Positions 41,935 through 50,389 of a DNA stretch of 64,000 nt are shown here, in pieces. Position numbers and translations under genes: made by a program. The stretch's first letter is position 1. Each line of letters begins with the position of its first letter. Source of the DNA: Anaeromassilibacillus sp. An172 (GTDB lineage: Bacteria > Bacillota > Clostridia > Oscillospirales > Acutalibacteraceae); NCBI RefSeq assembly GCF_002160515.1, contig NZ_NFKS01000013.1, positions 1 through 64,000 of the forward strand, given 5' to 3'. The notes beneath the pieces are model-generated. The model searched no databases. It was given only the letters and a program-made list of their open reading frames with translations, and was not told the DNA's origin.

Positions 41935-42121
41935 GATTTCCTCCGAATACAATTTTACATTTTATTCTACCATAAAAGATAAACTGAGTCAACTTTAAGA
42001 AAAATTTTTCTTTTAAAAAATATTTAATAATCAAATCTATTGTTTTATAATGAAAAATATGATAAAATTAGTTCAGACTTATAAATTTTTGTACAGCTAT
42101 TCAGTTTGTGGAGTGGTAGTT

Positions 42122-43657
42122 ATGATGTATTCCTGCAACAGCATGGGATTTTTCGGAATGGACAGTTTTATGGTCGAGGTTGAAGCAGATGTTTCCGACG
42201 GAGTTCCTGCTTTCGATATTGTTGGCTTGCCGGATACTGCGGTAAAGGAGAGCCGCAACCGTGTTCGTGCCGCCGCCGAAAACTGTGGTTTTGAATTTCC
42301 TACAACAAGAATAACAGTAAACCTTGCCCCTGCTGATATAAGAAAGGAAGGTCCGCTTTACGATTTGCCTATACTTGTGGCGCTTCTTAAAGTTACCGGA
42401 GCCATAAAAGCTCCCATTGACGACTGTGCATTTGTGGGTGAGCTTTCCCTGCGTGGAGAGGTAAGGCGTGTAAACGGCGTTCTGCCTATGGTGATGAAAG
42501 CAAAAGAAAAGGGAATAAAGAGAGTTTTTGTCCCTGTTGGAAACGCCATGGAGGGTTCCGTGGTTGAGGGAATAAGCGTGTATCCCGTAAAGGATTTCTA
42601 TTCTCTTTTCAGACATCTAATAGGAAAAGAAGAGATAGTCCCCGTAAAGTACAAAAGAAAAAGAGAATTTATAGGGATAAATCTTCCGGATTTTTCCCAT
42701 GTTATGGGGCAGTTTGAGGCGAAACGTGCATTGGAAATCGCCGCCGCAGGTGGGCATAATGTTTTAATGATTGGCCCTCCCGGTTCAGGAAAAAGCATGC
42801 TGGCAAAAAGGATACCTTCCATACTTCCCGATATGACCTTTGACGAGATGATAGAGGTTACAAAAATCCATTCCATAGCCGGAACAATGCCTGAAAATGT
42901 TCCCCTTATAACCACACGTCCTTTCAGGTCCCCTCATCACACCGTATCGGCGGTGGGACTCAGCGGAGGAGGGTCAATACCTCATCCGGGAGAAATTTCT
43001 CTTGCCCATAACGGAGTTCTGTTTTTGGACGAATTTCCAGAGTTTTCCCGTTCAGCGCTTGAGGTGCTTCGTCAGCCTATTGAGGACGGATATGTTTCAA
43101 TATCGAGGGTTATGGGAACTGTGAAATATCCATGTTCAATTATGGTGGTTGCGGCTATGAATCCCTGTCCCTGCGGTTATTACGGACATCCAACTAAAAA
43201 ATGTATTTGTTCCGAAAAAGCTATACAGAGATATGCCGCCAAGGTTTCAGGCCCTATTATGGACAGGTTCGATATACATATTGAAGTCCCTCCGGTGGAC
43301 TACGATGACCTGACTTCCTCTGTTTTGTGTGAAAGCTCGGCAGAAATCAGGATGAGAGTCAATGACGCCAGGAAAATTCAAAACGAAAGATTCAAAAATA
43401 CAAAAGTAACCTGCAACGCAAAAATGGATGCAGAAAGCTTTAGGAAATTCTGTATTATAGATGAAAAGGGAAACGACCTGTTGAGAAAAGCTTTTGAAAC
43501 AATGGGGCTTTCCGCAAGAGCCTATGACAGAATAGTGAAAGTTGCCAGAACTATTGCTGATTTGGACAACAGCGAATGTATAAAGGCAAAGCACATTGCG
43601 GAAGCGGTTCAGTACAGGAATTTAGACAGAAAGTACCGTTTTTCGATTGTCGATTAA
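42122..43657 (+). CDS. comM: ComM/YifB-family Mg-chelatase-like AAA+ ATPase
   Basis: 511 residues. N-terminal ChlI-type domain of the Lon-protease fold, then the AAA+ module: Walker A GPPGSGKSM, Walker B GVLFLDEFPEF, and the Cys cluster NPCPCGYYGHPTKKCICSE. ComM is a hexameric helicase promoting branch migration during natural transformation in Gram-negatives; in clostridia its role is less clear. GTGGAG at 42108-42113 precedes the ATG at 42122. Monocistronic here. Confidence 0.93.
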   Translation: MMYSCNSMGFFGMDSFMVEVEADVSDGVPAFDIVGLPDTAVKESRNRVRAAAENCGFEFPTTRITVNLAPADIRKEGPLYDLPILVALLKVTGAIKAPIDDCAFVGELSLRGEVRRVNGVLPMVMKAKEKGIKRVFVPVGNAMEGSVVEGISVYPVKDFYSLFRHLIGKEEIVPVKYKRKREFIGINLPDFSHVMGQFEAKRALEIAAAGGHNVLMIGPPGSGKSMLAKRIPSILPDMTFDEMIEVTKIHSIAGTMPENVPLITTRPFRSPHHTVSAVGLSGGGSIPHPGEISLAHNGVLFLDEFPEFSRSALEVLRQPIEDGYVSISRVMGTVKYPCSIMVVAAMNPCPCGYYGHPTKKCICSEKAIQRYAAKVSGPIMDRFDIHIEVPPVDYDDLTSSVLCESSAEIRMRVNDARKIQNERFKNTKVTCNAKMDAESFRKFCIIDEKGNDLLRKAFETMGLSARAYDRIVKVARTIADLDNSECIKAKHIAEAVQYRNLDRKYRFSIVD

Positions 43658-43729
43658 ATAAAAAACGGAAATTGAAAACCTCAATTAAGTGCAAGTTGCT
43701 AAATTTAGGTTCGAACGGACTTTTTCATA

Positions 43730-43758
43730 TTGACAAAAGCATATAATTATATTATTAT
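43730..43758 (+). promoter_or_regulatory. Promoter of murA
   Basis: TTGACA (43730-43735), 17-base spacer, TATTAT (43753-43758); about 200 bases of untranslated leader follow. Confidence 0.7.
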
Positions 43759-43965
43759 GTATCGAGGACAGGTTTATGTATTTATCTATGCGTAATAAGT
43801 GTTGTGAATATATAAGCTGTCGTTATTTTTATTATATAGATGTTAATTTGGTATTTATAGGTATATATATTGCTGTTATCTGCCAGCGAAAAAGTTTTAA
43901 TTTCCGCAATGCGGTAATTTAAAATACAGCATTATCCATGTTAATGAGTATTGGAGTGTGCACAA

Positions 43966-45255
43966 TTGGATAAGTTTATAGTTAAAGGCGGATGCCACCT
44001 TAACGGGGAGGTTTCAATCAGCGGAGCGAAAAATGCGGCTCTCGCAATAATCCCTGCAGTAATTCTTTGTGACGAGCCTTGCAGAATTGAAAATGTTCCA
44101 AACATTAGTGATGTAAGACTTATAGGTAAAATTCTTTGTGAGATGGGCGCAAATGTTACCCGTGTCAGTAAGAATGTTTTAGATATAGATGCAAGAAATA
44201 TTAAATATCCGGTTGCGGTTTCAAATTCAGTAAGAGGTATGAGAGCTTCTTATTATCTTTTGGGCGCATTACTGGGAAAATTTCATAAAGCTTCTGTTGC
44301 TATGCCGGGAGGCTGCAATTTCGGTGTAAGACCAATTGACCAGCATCTCAAGGGCTTTGCCGCTATGGGCGGAAAATCTCAGACATTGAACGGAGCTATT
44401 GTTGAGGTCTCTTCAGACAGAAAACTTCACGGAGCACATATTTATCTGGACGTGGTTTCAGTAGGTGCTACAATGAATATTATGCTGGCGGCAGTAAAGG
44501 CAGAGGGTCTTACCGTAATTGAAAATGCGGCTAAGGAACCTCATATTGTTGACCTTGCCAACTTCTTGAACTCCATGGGCGCAAATATCCGTGGAGCCGG
44601 TACAGACGTTATTAAGGTAAGAGGTGTAAACTATCTTAAAGGTGTTACATACTCCATTATTCCCGACCAGATTGAGGCCGGTACATACATGGCAGCAGCT
44701 GCTGCAACAAGAGGAAAGGTCCTCGTTAAAAATGTTATTCCCAAACACCTTGATTCTATCACCGCAAAGCTTTCCGAAATGGGCGTTGAAATTACAGAGT
44801 ATGACGAAGCTGTTCTTGTGGATGCAACCCAAGGAAATCTTCGTGTCTGTAATATAAAGACAATGCCTCACCCGGGATTTCCTACAGACTGTCAGCCTCA
44901 GTTTGCAGCTTTGCTTGCAACTGTTGACGGAACAAGCACAATTAAGGAAAGCGTATGGGATAACAGATACCAGTATGTGGGCGAGCTTGTGAGAATGGGC
45001 GCCAATATAACTGTTGAGGGAAGAATTGCTATAATTGAGGGCGGAGAACTGCTTAACTCTGCACCTGTAAAAGCCACCGACCTGCGTGCAGGAGCCGCTT
45101 TGATTATTGCCGCTCTCTGCGCTGACGGCGACACTGAAATAAGCAATATCGAATACATTGAACGTGGTTACGAAGAGGTAGTGGAAAAATTCAGAAGCCT
45201 TGGAGCTGATATCAGGAAAAAGTTCGACCCTGAAACGGTTGTTGTGACCGCATAA
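43966..45255 (+). CDS. murA: UDP-N-acetylglucosamine 1-carboxyvinyltransferase
   Basis: 429 residues. First committed step of peptidoglycan synthesis: adds enolpyruvate to UDP-GlcNAc. Lys in SGAKNAAL and the catalytic Cys in PGGCNFGVRPIDQH are present, so the enzyme should be fosfomycin-sensitive. Start is the TTG at 43966, 9 bases after GGAG (43953-43956); the upstream TTG at 43951 overlaps the site. Many Firmicutes have two MurA copies; which one this is cannot be told here. Confidence 0.94.
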   Translation: MDKFIVKGGCHLNGEVSISGAKNAALAIIPAVILCDEPCRIENVPNISDVRLIGKILCEMGANVTRVSKNVLDIDARNIKYPVAVSNSVRGMRASYYLLGALLGKFHKASVAMPGGCNFGVRPIDQHLKGFAAMGGKSQTLNGAIVEVSSDRKLHGAHIYLDVVSVGATMNIMLAAVKAEGLTVIENAAKEPHIVDLANFLNSMGANIRGAGTDVIKVRGVNYLKGVTYSIIPDQIEAGTYMAAAAATRGKVLVKNVIPKHLDSITAKLSEMGVEITEYDEAVLVDATQGNLRVCNIKTMPHPGFPTDCQPQFAALLATVDGTSTIKESVWDNRYQYVGELVRMGANITVEGRIAIIEGGELLNSAPVKATDLRAGAALIIAALCADGDTEISNIEYIERGYEEVVEKFRSLGADIRKKFDPETVVVTA

Positions 45256-45281
45256 TTAAATTTATATTTATGTGATTTCCG

Positions 45282-45315
45282 GGGATACGTTTGTATCCCT
45301 ATTTTTAATTTTATA
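45282..45315 (+). terminator. Terminator of murA
   Basis: GGGATAC (45282-45288) and GTATCCC (45293-45299) around GTTT, then TATTTTTAATTTT. Confidence 0.78.
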
Positions 45316-45324
45316 AAGATTTCC

Positions 45325-45532
45325 ATGAAGGACTCCGTCCTTCAAACTTCCTGCCAAAGGGACGGTGGTCCCTTTGGAATCCCATATTGCTTACATAAAC
45401 CTTTTATGATAAAACAAACACGACAAAGCGATAGGGTTAAAATAGAGAAATATAATTGATATACCAAACATAAATCCGCCGCATGGAGGAAGTAATATGA
45501 TATATGAACCCTTGTAAGGCGGAACTAAAAAA
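45325..45532. repeat. Intergenic palindromes and repeat fragments
   Basis: Short perfect hairpins (GAAGGACTCCGTCCTTC near 45328; CCAAAGGGAC-GGTG-GTCCCTTTGG near 45354) are followed by GCTTACATAAACC, like a block of the tandem array at 37602, and by TCCGCCGCATGG...TAAGGCGGA (about 45476-45525), whose ends match the dispersed repeat at 28829 and 46839. No gene. Confidence 0.6.
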
Positions 45533-45544
45533 GGAGGAAAATGA

Positions 45545-46333
45545 GTGGCTAAGATTGTGCCGCTTTTCAGTGGAAGTAAGGGTAACAGTTATTGTATAGA
45601 GTGTTCCGGCGAGGGAATACTCATTGACGCAGGACGAAGCTGTAAACAGATAGTTACTGCCCTTGAGGACAACGAGATTGATGTAAAAAGAATACACAGC
45701 GTTTTTATTACCCACGAGCACAGCGACCACTGTTCCGGACTTGACGTGCTTGCAAGAAAACTGGGGCTTACTGTTTACGGAAGCGCCGGAACAATAAGAG
45801 CCTTGAGAAATTCCGGAAAGATTACCGGCAGAGTTAAAACTCAGGTGATTGAAACAGGAGAAGCAGCCGGCGGATTTTTTGTAGAGAGAACAAACACCCC
45901 TCACGATGCCGCAGAAAGCTGCTGTTATACAGTGACAGCTCCCGACGGCAGAGTTTGCACCGTCGCTACAGATATGGGATATATGACAGATGATGTGAGA
46001 AAAAAGCTGGGCGAAAGCGATTTCTGCGTTGTTGAGTCCAACCACGATATAAATATGCTGAGATGCGGTCCTTATCCCTATGTGCTGAAAAGAAGAATAC
46101 TTTCCGACGTGGGACATCTTTCAAATATTTCCTGCGCTCAGGAAATAGCAAACCTAGCCCAAAAGGGAACAGTGAGATTTTTGCTTGCTCATTTAAGCCG
46201 TGAAAACAATACTCCCGAGCTTGCCTATCAAACCGCAATGTGCGAATTTTTACAGATGGGAATGAAACCGGACAAGGACTTTACCCTTGACGTTGCTCCG
46301 GAAGTTACAATGGGAAAGAAGTTCATATACTGA
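45545..46333 (+). CDS. Metallo-beta-lactamase-fold hydrolase (YycJ/WalJ type)
   Basis: 262 residues. Metal-binding motif THEHSDH (about residues 57-63), further ligands in NTPHDAAE, ATDMGY, ESNHD and LAHLSREN. Matches the YycJ/WalJ group, reported as exonuclease-like and usually next to the WalRK system; here it is next to rlmH, a frequent neighbour in Firmicutes. GTG start at 45545 after GGAGG; an ATG at 45541 is out of frame. Followed by rlmH after 13 bases, so probably one operon. Confidence 0.9.
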   Translation: MAKIVPLFSGSKGNSYCIECSGEGILIDAGRSCKQIVTALEDNEIDVKRIHSVFITHEHSDHCSGLDVLARKLGLTVYGSAGTIRALRNSGKITGRVKTQVIETGEAAGGFFVERTNTPHDAAESCCYTVTAPDGRVCTVATDMGYMTDDVRKKLGESDFCVVESNHDINMLRCGPYPYVLKRRILSDVGHLSNISCAQEIANLAQKGTVRFLLAHLSRENNTPELAYQTAMCEFLQMGMKPDKDFTLDVAPEVTMGKKFIY

Positions 46334-46346
46334 TAAGAGGTGTTTT

Positions 46347-46829
46347 ATGCTCACCGTTAACATAATTTGTGTAGGAAAACTCAAGGAAAAATACTGGACG
46401 CAGGCCATTGCCGAATATGAAAAAAGGCTTTCAGCTTTTTGTAAGTTTAATATCATAGAGGTAAACGAAGAGAAAATCTCGGACAACCCATCTGACAGCC
46501 AAATTCAAAACACAATCGTCCACGAGGGTGAAAGAATAGAAAGCAAGCTCAAGAAAAATTCCTTTGTGGTTTCAATGTGTATTGAGGGGAAAATAATATC
46601 ATCAGAGGAACTTTCTCAGATGATTGAAAAAGCCTCGGTGGAGGGTTTCAGCTCAATAGATTTCATCATAGGCGGTTCATGGGGAATAAGCCAAAAGCTG
46701 AAAGGTCTCAGCAACGCTAAAATTTCCATGGGAAGAATGACTTTCCCTCACCAGCTCGCCCGTGTAATGCTCACGGAACAAATCTACCGCTCCTTCCAAA
46801 TCTCTTCCCACACCAAATACCACAAATGA
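46347..46829 (+). CDS. rlmH: 23S rRNA pseudouridine-1915 N3-methyltransferase
   Basis: 160 residues, SPOUT methyltransferase fold. SAM-binding knot FIIGGSWGIS and the C-terminal signature MTFPHQLARVMLTEQIYRSF ending YHK are intact. Methylates pseudouridine 1915 of 23S rRNA in helix 69. AAGAGGTG precedes the ATG at 46347; the frame is open upstream within the previous gene but without a site. Confidence 0.95.
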   Translation: MLTVNIICVGKLKEKYWTQAIAEYEKRLSAFCKFNIIEVNEEKISDNPSDSQIQNTIVHEGERIESKLKKNSFVVSMCIEGKIISSEELSQMIEKASVEGFSSIDFIIGGSWGISQKLKGLSNAKISMGRMTFPHQLARVMLTEQIYRSFQISSHTKYHK

Positions 46830-46838
46830 TTTTTAGCT

Positions 46839-46931
46839 CCGCCTTGGAGGGCTTCTCTTGAACAGTCACCGGTCGTTCGTGCGGCGGATAGAGGTTTGTT
46901 TTGTTAGGTGGATTGATATTCTTTCATTTAC
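46839..46931 (+). repeat. Dispersed intergenic repeat, copy 2
   Basis: About 92 bases matching the reverse complement of 28829-28920, with the same ends (CCGCCTTGGAG; CTTTCATTTA). Located 10 bases after the rlmH stop codon, as copy 1 is 10 bases after the ABC gene. Confidence 0.8.
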
Positions 46932-47149
46932 GTTTGATTTTGATATAAATTCAAAGAGTTGATATGTTATGATGTTAAATAAAAAATAAACCCAACCGTT
47001 ATAGATAATTACATAAAAGAAAAATAAATAGTTAAATAAGTGCGAAACATTCCAAAGATAGAGGAAAAGGTCTCGCCCGACGGAAAACGGGAGCCTATTT
47101 TAAGCTGAACCTATCCCCGTCGGATATAAAAGAAATAGGAGGGGAAAGT
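46932..47149. other. Intergenic stretch before rqcH, with a repeat fragment
   Basis: GGTCTCGCCCGACGG at 47069-47083 is the inverse of the GGCGGGCGAGACC block in the tandem array at 37602. CCGACGG (47077) and CCGTCGG (47117) form an inverted pair. No gene. Confidence 0.5.
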
Positions 47150-48901
47150 GTGGCACTGGATGGTATATTTTTAAGGCATATAGCTAAAGAGATAAAAGAC
47201 CAGGCTTTGGGCGGAAGAATTACACAGATTCACCAGCCCAATAGAGATGAAATAATTATGGCAATAAGAACGATGGAGGGAACGAGAAAAATTCTCCTTT
47301 CCGCAAGGGCAAATTCGCCGAGAGTGAGTTTTACACGCTTTGCGCCGGAAAATCCTCCGGTTCCGCCTATGCTTTGTATGCTTCTTAGAAAGAAATTGGG
47401 AAGCGGTAAGCTTGTAGACGTGCGCCAACCGGAACTGGAAAGAATACTGTTCCTTGATTTCGAGGCGGTAAATGAGCTGGGCGATAAGGTGAAAATCACC
47501 GTGGCGGCTGAAATTATGGGTAAGTACAGTAACGTCATAATAATAGATGAAGATGGAATTATTATTGACTCTTTAAAAAGGGTTGATATGACCGTTTCTT
47601 CTCAGAGACTTGTGTTGCCGGGCTTGAGATACGAGCTTCCGCCGCCTCAGGATAAGCTCAATATTTTGAGCAGTGAAGCGGAAAAGATTTGCGAGAGAAT
47701 AAAGGAAAATTATTCAGGCGGTTCTGTTTCAAAGGCGGTTATCGCTTCAATTCAGGGTATTTCACCTGTTGTAAGCCGAGAGGTTGAGTATAGAGCTTTC
47801 GGCGACTTCTTTTCCGGAAGTCTTTATGAGGAAAAGAATTTTCAAAGCCTTGTAAATGCCGTTGAGGATTTGAAAAATACCGCAGAAAATGTCAGCGGCG
47901 AACCTTATATTTTGATAAAAGAGGGAAATAACGCTTTTGATTTTTCTTTTATGTGCCCAAAGCAGTATGGGGACGCAGTGGAAATAAAGAAGTGTCAGTC
48001 CTTCGGTGAGCTTCTGGACACATATTACAGCACACGTGACAGCGCAGAACGCATGAAGGTGAAGTCCAAGGACTTGCATCGACTGCTTGTGAATATTACG
48101 GAAAGACTTTCAAAGAAAATCAATCTGCAAAAAGCTCAGCTTCAGCAGTGCGAAAATAGAGAAGAGCTGAGAATAAAAGGCGATTTGCTCCAGGCTAATC
48201 TCTATAGAATTGAAAGGGGCGCAAATTCCGTTACAGTGGAAAATTTCTACGACCCGGAAATGAAGCCTATTACAATAGAGCTTGACCCGGCTTTGTCACC
48301 GTCGGTAAATGCTCAGAGATATTACCGTGATTATAGAAAGGCGAAAACAGCGGAAAAATATCTGAAAGAATATATTGAAAAGGCAATGGAAGAGCTTGAG
48401 TATATCGACGCAGTTTCCGACGAGCTTGAAAGAGCGGAAAGCGAAAGGGAGCTTTCTCAGATTCGTTTGGAGCTTTCAGAACAGGGATATATAAAAGAGC
48501 CTAAGGGCAAGAGAAAACCGCCGGCAGCTTTGCCACCTTTGGAATATAAATCATCAGACGGCTATAAAATCCTTGTGGGCAGAAACAATAAGCAAAACGA
48601 CCAGCTTACCTTGAAGCAGGCAAACAATAATGATATGTGGCTTCACACCAAGGATATACACGGTTCCCATGTTATAATTGAGTCCGACGGAGAGGAAATC
48701 CCAGACAGAACGCTTGTTGAAGCGGCAAGCCTTGCTGCATATCACAGCAAAGCAAGGGAAAGCTCAAAGGTTCCTGTAGATTATACAAGGGTAAGATATG
48801 TAAAGAAACCGGCAGGAGCAAAGCCGGGAATGGTTATTTATGTCAACAACAAAACTCTTTATGTTGAGCCGAAGTCAAAAATAGGCGAGGACGAAAAATA
48901 A
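47150..48901 (+). CDS. rqcH: RqcH (NFACT family), ribosome-associated quality control
   Basis: 583 residues. NFACT-N domain (1-200), helical and coiled-coil middle (about 270-440) and NFACT-R domain (about 455-570, ILVGRNNKQND then NNDMWLHTKDIHGSHVII). Binds stalled 50S subunits and directs alanine tailing of the nascent chain. The conserved Asp-Arg pair near residue 97 in NFACT-N appears here as Glu-Arg (PELERILF), a conservative change. GTG start at 47150 after AGGAGGGG. Older names: FbpA, fibronectin-binding protein. Confidence 0.93.
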   Translation: MALDGIFLRHIAKEIKDQALGGRITQIHQPNRDEIIMAIRTMEGTRKILLSARANSPRVSFTRFAPENPPVPPMLCMLLRKKLGSGKLVDVRQPELERILFLDFEAVNELGDKVKITVAAEIMGKYSNVIIIDEDGIIIDSLKRVDMTVSSQRLVLPGLRYELPPPQDKLNILSSEAEKICERIKENYSGGSVSKAVIASIQGISPVVSREVEYRAFGDFFSGSLYEEKNFQSLVNAVEDLKNTAENVSGEPYILIKEGNNAFDFSFMCPKQYGDAVEIKKCQSFGELLDTYYSTRDSAERMKVKSKDLHRLLVNITERLSKKINLQKAQLQQCENREELRIKGDLLQANLYRIERGANSVTVENFYDPEMKPITIELDPALSPSVNAQRYYRDYRKAKTAEKYLKEYIEKAMEELEYIDAVSDELERAESERELSQIRLELSEQGYIKEPKGKRKPPAALPPLEYKSSDGYKILVGRNNKQNDQLTLKQANNNDMWLHTKDIHGSHVIIESDGEEIPDRTLVEAASLAAYHSKARESSKVPVDYTRVRYVKKPAGAKPGMVIYVNNKTLYVEPKSKIGEDEK

Positions 48902-48911
48902 AATAAATTTA

Positions 48912-48952
48912 TTTAGTAAAATATTGAGTGTTGTTTTTAAATGTAGTATAAT
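48912..48952 (+). promoter_or_regulatory. Promoter of the LacI-type regulator with half-operator
   Basis: TTGAGT (48924-48929), 17-base spacer, TATAAT (48947-48952). TTTAGTAAA at 48912-48920 equals one arm of the palindrome at 50091, suggesting autoregulation. Confidence 0.7.
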
Positions 48953-49000
48953 TTTCATAGAACTTAAAGAGACTGCTTTTTAAGAAGTAAGGTGATTGTT

Positions 49001-50035
49001 ATGGCAACATTAAAAGATATAGCGAAAATAGCAGAGGTGTCCGTTTCCACTGTTTCAAGGGTATTAAATAAGGACAATACACTCAGCGTATCTGATGATA
49101 CAAAGCAAAAGATTTTTGCCGCCGCCGCACAGCTTGGCTATAAAACGGTGGGACAAAGATATTCTGTGGAAGCTGAGGTTGGGGCAAGACGTATAGGCAT
49201 TGCCCAGATGTTTGAGATTTCCGAGCAGATGGAGGATGTCTATTATCTTATTATGAAAAACGCCCTTGAAGAGGAATGTTTTTCTGAAAAAATAAATACG
49301 GTTACAATGTTCCGTGACCTCACCAGAAGATTTGTAAAAACCGATGATTATAAAATCGACGGAATTATCGCAATAGGCAAATTTACGCCGGACGAGGTTG
49401 AGGGATTTTACGAATACACAGATAAAATCGTGTTTCTGGATTCCTCCCACGACGAGCAGAAGTATTACAGTATAGTTCCTAACTACCATTTGGCGTTAAG
49501 ACTGGCTATGCGCCATTTTCGTGAGCACGGCCATAAGAAAATAGCTTTTATTGGAGAAAACTATACTTACGGAGATACTAAGGAACCGACACTTGACTCC
49601 CGTCTTTATTATTATCGTTTTTCAATGATAGACAGCGGATATTATGATGAAAATATGATAATAGATTCGGCGATGAATTCAAAAAGCGGATATGAAAAAA
49701 TGAAAGAATTTATCGTTCGCAATAGGGATAATCTGCCAACAGCTTTGTTTATTGCCAGCGACGCAATAGCTACAGGTGCAATAAAGGCTATCAAGGAAGA
49801 GGGACTGAGAATTCCGGAGGATTTAAGTATAATAACATTTAACAATACAAGTCTTTCCGAGTTTGCAGACCCGCCCCTTACCTCAATCGAGGTTCATATA
49901 AGAGATAACGTGAAGTCCGCTATTTCATGCATGAAAAAGCTGTGGAACGGCGACAATCATGTCCAGAAAATCGTAATTCCCTGCGAGCTTATAGACAGAA
50001 ACAGCGTGCGTTTTATTTCTGATGTTCAGGGATAA
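49001..50035 (+). CDS. LacI/GalR-family repressor
   Basis: 344 residues. N-terminal helix-turn-helix and hinge helix (TLKDIAKIAEVSVSTVSRVL), then a periplasmic-binding-protein-like effector domain with SIITFNNTSLSEFADPPLTS near the end. AAGGTGA 5-6 bases before the ATG at 49001. Sits immediately upstream of a GH42 beta-galactosidase gene; matching operator-like sites precede both genes, so it most likely controls galactoside use and itself. Confidence 0.92.
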   Translation: MATLKDIAKIAEVSVSTVSRVLNKDNTLSVSDDTKQKIFAAAAQLGYKTVGQRYSVEAEVGARRIGIAQMFEISEQMEDVYYLIMKNALEEECFSEKINTVTMFRDLTRRFVKTDDYKIDGIIAIGKFTPDEVEGFYEYTDKIVFLDSSHDEQKYYSIVPNYHLALRLAMRHFREHGHKKIAFIGENYTYGDTKEPTLDSRLYYYRFSMIDSGYYDENMIIDSAMNSKSGYEKMKEFIVRNRDNLPTALFIASDAIATGAIKAIKEEGLRIPEDLSIITFNNTSLSEFADPPLTSIEVHIRDNVKSAISCMKKLWNGDNHVQKIVIPCELIDRNSVRFISDVQG

Positions 50036-50045
50036 AATACAAAGC

Positions 50046-50081
50046 AACCGTGGTTCGTTTTTTGAACTGCGGTTTTTCTTT
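50046..50081 (+). terminator. Terminator of the LacI-type regulator
   Basis: AACCGTGGTTC (50046-50056) and GAACTGCGGTT (50064-50074), two G-T pairs, then TTTCTTTT. Confidence 0.75.
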
Positions 50082-50090
50082 TGAAAAAAA

Positions 50091-50108
50091 TTTACTAAAT
50101 TTAGTAAA
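50091..50108. promoter_or_regulatory. Perfect 18-bp palindromic operator
   Basis: TTTACTAAATTTAGTAAA is self-complementary throughout. It stands 18 bases upstream of the -35 box of the GH42 promoter. Half-sites occur at 48912 (TTTAGTAAA) and 50254 (TTTACTAAA). Confidence 0.75.
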
Positions 50109-50126
50109 TAATTTAGTTTAAAACCA

Positions 50127-50155
50127 TTGACTAATAAAAAGCTTTGTGGTATTAT
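50127..50155 (+). promoter_or_regulatory. Promoter of the GH42 gene
   Basis: TTGACT (50127-50132), 17-base spacer, TATTAT (50150-50155). A leader of about 230 bases follows. Confidence 0.7.
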
Positions 50156-50253
50156 TCTTATGTAAATTACAGCGTGTGCTGCTTACTGTATATTAAAACA
50201 AAGGATATATACTGATTTCAACCTGTAAATAGGCGGTTGAATATGGTAAAATA

Positions 50254-50262
50254 TTTACTAAA
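50254..50262 (+). promoter_or_regulatory. Downstream half-operator
   Basis: TTTACTAAA, one arm of the palindrome at 50091, about 150 bases downstream; a possible auxiliary site for repression looping. Confidence 0.4.
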
Positions 50263-50389
50263 CAAAGCGATGAAAAATTATTTTTGTAATTATAATGATT
50301 TACGTTTTACTTTACTTTCAGTGATTTGTTTTGTAATATATAGGTGATAAACAATGACAGCTCTAAAAGCAGAAAAGGAGGACTTTATT

